A DNA stretch of 64,000 nucleotides, taken from NCBI RefSeq assembly GCF_037975245.1, contig NC_092578.1, positions 9,466,359 to 9,530,358 of the forward strand, written 5' to 3'. The notes under the pieces are model-generated. The model saw nothing but the letters and a program-made list of their open reading frames with translations, was not told the DNA's origin and did not search any database. The DNA comes from Apostichopus japonicus (lineage: Eukaryota > Echinodermata > Holothuroidea > Aspidochirotida > Stichopodidae). A program made the position numbers and the translations under genes. Positions 61,801 to 64,000 of the stretch are shown here, piece after piece. How positions within the stretch are numbered: position 1 is the first letter of the stretch; each line of letters begins with the position of its first letter.

Positions 61801-63430
61801 CAAAAAGGGCAACCAACAACATATTTCATTATGACAGGCTATGAAAGTTATTTAAGATGTCAATGATATATATTCAAACCAAAAAAGACCCAGGTTCAAG
61901 GCCAGTATACCTCTGAAACAGTTTGAAGAATTATTAAGTCAGTTGCAAAACAATAATAAGTAATTCAGTGTTTCAAAAATGTAAAGAAGCAATAGAAAAT
62001 GGTTTGACCCAAGTTGGAATATGTTTGTTTTCTCTCACATGAAAGTTTCTCAGCCTGGATGCCACTGTTATTTATTTCAGAAATGATTACGGCAGTTGAT
62101 CATAATCTTGTCTGTCATTACCATCAGCAGATGCCTTATCCAGCATGGCATCCCAAACTGCTATGTAATGCATAATGGTCAATCACTATACAAGTACAAA
62201 TATGCATAGCAGTTTTATAACACACAGTAGTATTTTAATTTTATACAAATTATACAAAACTGCTGCACAGAACTTTGCCTTTTTTGGGATTGTTCCAACA
62301 TTGGTAATAATTCTGACAACTGGTACAAATAAGGCATATACTTTTAACTTACAATCTTGTACCAGTGTAGATACCATTCAAAATAATTTTCTGACAAAAG
62401 GGAGGGGGAACTCCTATGCAGAGCCCTTTTCCTAGACCGCAACAACTTGTCTTCCTGTCTTCCATCACATACAATATGAAAACTGAGTGTAGACATGTAT
62501 TGGGATGTTATAGTGTTACAAGGACTAGAGTAAAAGTATTGCTAATCTTTGCTAATGAAATATTTTTAAGCAAGCAAAGATTAGTCTATTCTGCATCCTT
62601 TAAGAATAGCAATGAATGACTGAAGTACTTTTGTTTCACCATTCAAGTTTGCAACTTTGGAAAATCACTATAGTAGTAATTATGTGAAGAGTACATTGTG
62701 CCGAAGGGCCTAGTCTAGCTCCAACACATAAGCTGTTTGTCCTGGACATTATCAGCACATAAAATACTCAAGTTCTTTGCACTACAAAACTTATCAATTG
62801 ACATACTGGATGCATAGAGTTGCTGTAAAATGTGAGGCCCTGATAACAATACATGTACATAGAGAGTGAGTCTATATGTGGCAAGTGCTCAGATTATGAA
62901 CAATAAAATATCCTAAAGCTAATGAAAACTTCAACCAAATATATTTGCACGGGGAACGCCTTGCCAATAGAAAAAATATGCACGAATTTTATTTGATTCA
63001 TTGAAATTGCATGGACAGAAAAGTCTGACACAATTTGTTTGCGAAAGGCATATAGGCCTAGGCTAAGTACTTTACAAATTACAGTCTGGGATATGTAGGC
63101 ATATGAATGATAGCATGATCACAATTACTTGAAACTTTTAGGTGGGATTTGTGCACATGTATGCTCCCAACATGATATAATTTATCAAGGCCTAGACTAT
63201 CACGCAGTTAGGACTATGGCGCATTTAGTGCGAGTGTAAGGTGGGCCAAGCCAAGTCTAGCCTACGCCGTAGTAGTATAACCATGCAAATATACATAACG
63301 ATGAGTGTAACTAAGCATACATATGATTATATACTATAGCCTACAGGCCATAATAGCCGCTAATGTAACCTTGTATGTCTCTCCTTGCTGCCTGTTTGGC
63401 TTGATGTTCTCTGACAAGTGATGATAACAT
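52845..63430 (-). CDS. BLOC1S1: BLOC-1 subunit 1, BLOC1S1 (five coding exons)
   Basis: BLOC1S1 (GCN5L1) is a small coiled-coil subunit shared by BLOC-1 and BORC. It acts in lysosome-related organelle biogenesis and lysosome positioning, and has been linked to mitochondrial protein acetylation. Exons in gene order: 63430-63370, 60642-60570, 58620-58488, 54048-53964, 52855-52845, all GT/AG with matching phase; 363 nt, 120 residues against about 125 in mammals. Family blocks: MLSSLVREHQAKQ at the N-terminus, ERRRKEAI, then ALVENLNNRVAIAYNNEKKL, QANAALFAKQSIQWLQLIEN, FNQALKELGDVENWSKS and TIASALEYAYK. The last exon adds only the end of Asp, then Thr-Gly and TGA. It is the least certain part, as any AG followed by a short frame could serve, but the polypyrimidine tract before it is good. 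Confidence 0.9.
54561..55817. mobile_element. Foldback-type element with tandem-repeat arms
   Basis: A 1257-bp element with inverted arms. Both ends read CACTTCGCCCAACAACC inwards and match for about 90 bp. The arms are tandem copies of an about 23-bp unit (catttcgcccaaccagcctggt), about eight on the left and five on the right. The middle holds repeated blocks of tttccttaatattcggttcgtatc, gtaacgttaa and cgaacgtttcctta. No coding frame beyond a chance frame through the left arm. Long tandem-repeat inverted arms are the hallmark of foldback elements. I saw no clear target duplication. It lies in the 3' flank of BLOC1S1 exon 4, in intron 3. Confidence 0.75.
56340..56880. repeat. Interspersed repeat ending in a palindromic hairpin
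   Basis: Repeated phrases (gaccaagtttcat, ggtccttgtgtccaagtttcatgaaa, gacctttga) recur at about 180-bp intervals. The end has a near-perfect hairpin at 56844-56871, AGCTCACACCAGC against GCTGGTATGAGCT, followed by a poly-A-like run. A related fragment with tttgacccctggtgaccccaaatgacc is near 56970 and 54360. Class is not assigned; a 3' hairpin could fit a Helitron or a LINE-tail repeat. Confidence 0.5.
59256..59281. repeat. (TTA)n microsatellite
   Basis: About eight to nine copies of the trinucleotide in BLOC1S1 intron 2. Confidence 0.9.
59505..60000. repeat. About 105-bp G-rich minisatellite
   Basis: Four to five copies with gttgttcatgacagttatctc, attaataatggtagggtttg and ctccttggctgtggaggtggg. 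The first copy also contains an inner expansion of about 15 bp (gaaggggtggggaga). The G-runs could form quadruplexes. It lies in BLOC1S1 intron 2. Confidence 0.85.
60643..63369. other. BLOC1S1 intron 1, no other gene seen
   Basis: AT-rich intronic sequence on both strands with chance frames only. The donor (AAG|GTTACA) is weak at its inner positions, but exon identity and phase support it. Confidence 0.6.
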
Positions 63431-63664
63431 TTTGTGTGTATGGTCACGAAAGAATGTTACACGGCACTGAATGAGACCTCAGGTTTCACTTTGCTCGGGT
63501 TGAATCAAAGGAGTTGTCTCTGGATGATGTTTTGGAATTCTAAGTAGTTGGTACAGTAATACAGGAATCGGATTTGCGAAAAAGCGGCACAGCAAAAGTC
63601 ATGGAACGCCAAATTAACTTGGTAATCGCAGAGGAACCACCTGTTAGTCTGGGAGCCTGTCCCA

Positions 63665-64000
63665 TATGATTTCACCCCATTTAGCCCAGAAGGTTTGACC
63701 CCTTAAAGTTACTAAGACCATCTAGGTCATTCGCAAACAAATTGTCAGCTCAACCCCAGTGGTCGGGTTCGGACCCCAGACCCCTGAAAAAGACCCCCCC
63801 CCCCGGACGGGTTAATTTCACCCCATCTAGCCCATGGACCAAACTTTGTCAGAAGGAAGTAGTATGGCTGTACATTACAAAAAAGGCAAAACTGACAAAA
63901 TTCCCAGTCGGGAAGGGGTTGTCAGAGTCAGACCCCCCACTAAGTCACCCCCAGTCGGGTTGATTTCACCCCATCTAGCCCATGGACCAAACTTTTGCAA
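63665..64000. repeat. About 147-bp tandem repeat running off the right edge
   Basis: Three starts of the block atttcaccccatYtagccc, at about 63669, 63815 and 63963, with catggaccaaactttg in the last two. Each unit also has a C-rich cagtcgggttcggacccc-like segment. The third copy is cut by the window end. Non-coding. Confidence 0.8.

Overview
This is a nuclear genome window from a multicellular animal. Three intron-containing metazoan genes can be assembled from homology and consistent splice phases: TTLL4 (minus, 5' part only), PYM1 (plus, complete CDS) and BLOC1S1 (minus, complete CDS). Introns of 1 to 4.5 kb, poly-C tracts, tRNA-headed SINE-like repeats, and TTAA-, hAT-, MULE- and foldback-type DNA elements suit a marine invertebrate, perhaps a deuterostome. 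I cannot name the species. Nearly all other open frames are chance frames.

Layout. 1-7.7 kb has no firm gene. It holds a MULE-like MITE (3074-3347), a second MITE family (4194-4399, relative at 15281-15754), a 20-bp minisatellite (5292-5645), and a SINE-like repeat split by a 1.84-kb TTAA-flanked transposon carrying a broken THAP frame (5684-7526). 7.7-14.4 kb carries seven coding exons of TTLL4, a tubulin polyglutamylase; its 3' catalytic exons are not seen and should lie beyond the left edge. 14.5-20.6 kb is repeats and intergenic DNA, including a non-autonomous hAT-like element with 8-bp target duplications (19132-20146).

20.65-43.39 kb is the centre of interest: a tandem array of about 1.69- or 1.86-kb units. 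Each unit has a U4 snRNA gene on the minus strand (14 copies, 144 nt when whole). Twelve units also carry, on the plus strand, a 114-bp block that folds into three stem-loops with an AAG|GTAAT splice-donor-like sequence in the first, the layout of a spliced-leader (SL) RNA. Eight U4 copies are interrupted at nt 49 by an insertion with an 11-bp target-site duplication. Its head is the 5' end of U2 snRNA and its tail is nearly the same as the 3' part of the SL-like block: a U2-headed retroposon (SINEU-like) or U2/SL-like chimera that landed in U4 and was then amplified with the array. The array ends exactly at the 5' nucleotide of the last U4.

43.65-48.14 kb is PYM1, an exon-junction-complex recycling factor, starting 260 bp from the array edge and divergent from the last U4. 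52.8-63.4 kb is BLOC1S1 on the minus strand, ending in an 11-nt coding exon. Its introns and 3' flank hold minisatellites, a 1.26-kb foldback element with tandem-repeat arms (54561-55817) and other interspersed repeats. The genes share no evident pathway; the array is best seen as snRNA supply DNA that has been colonised and partly inactivated.
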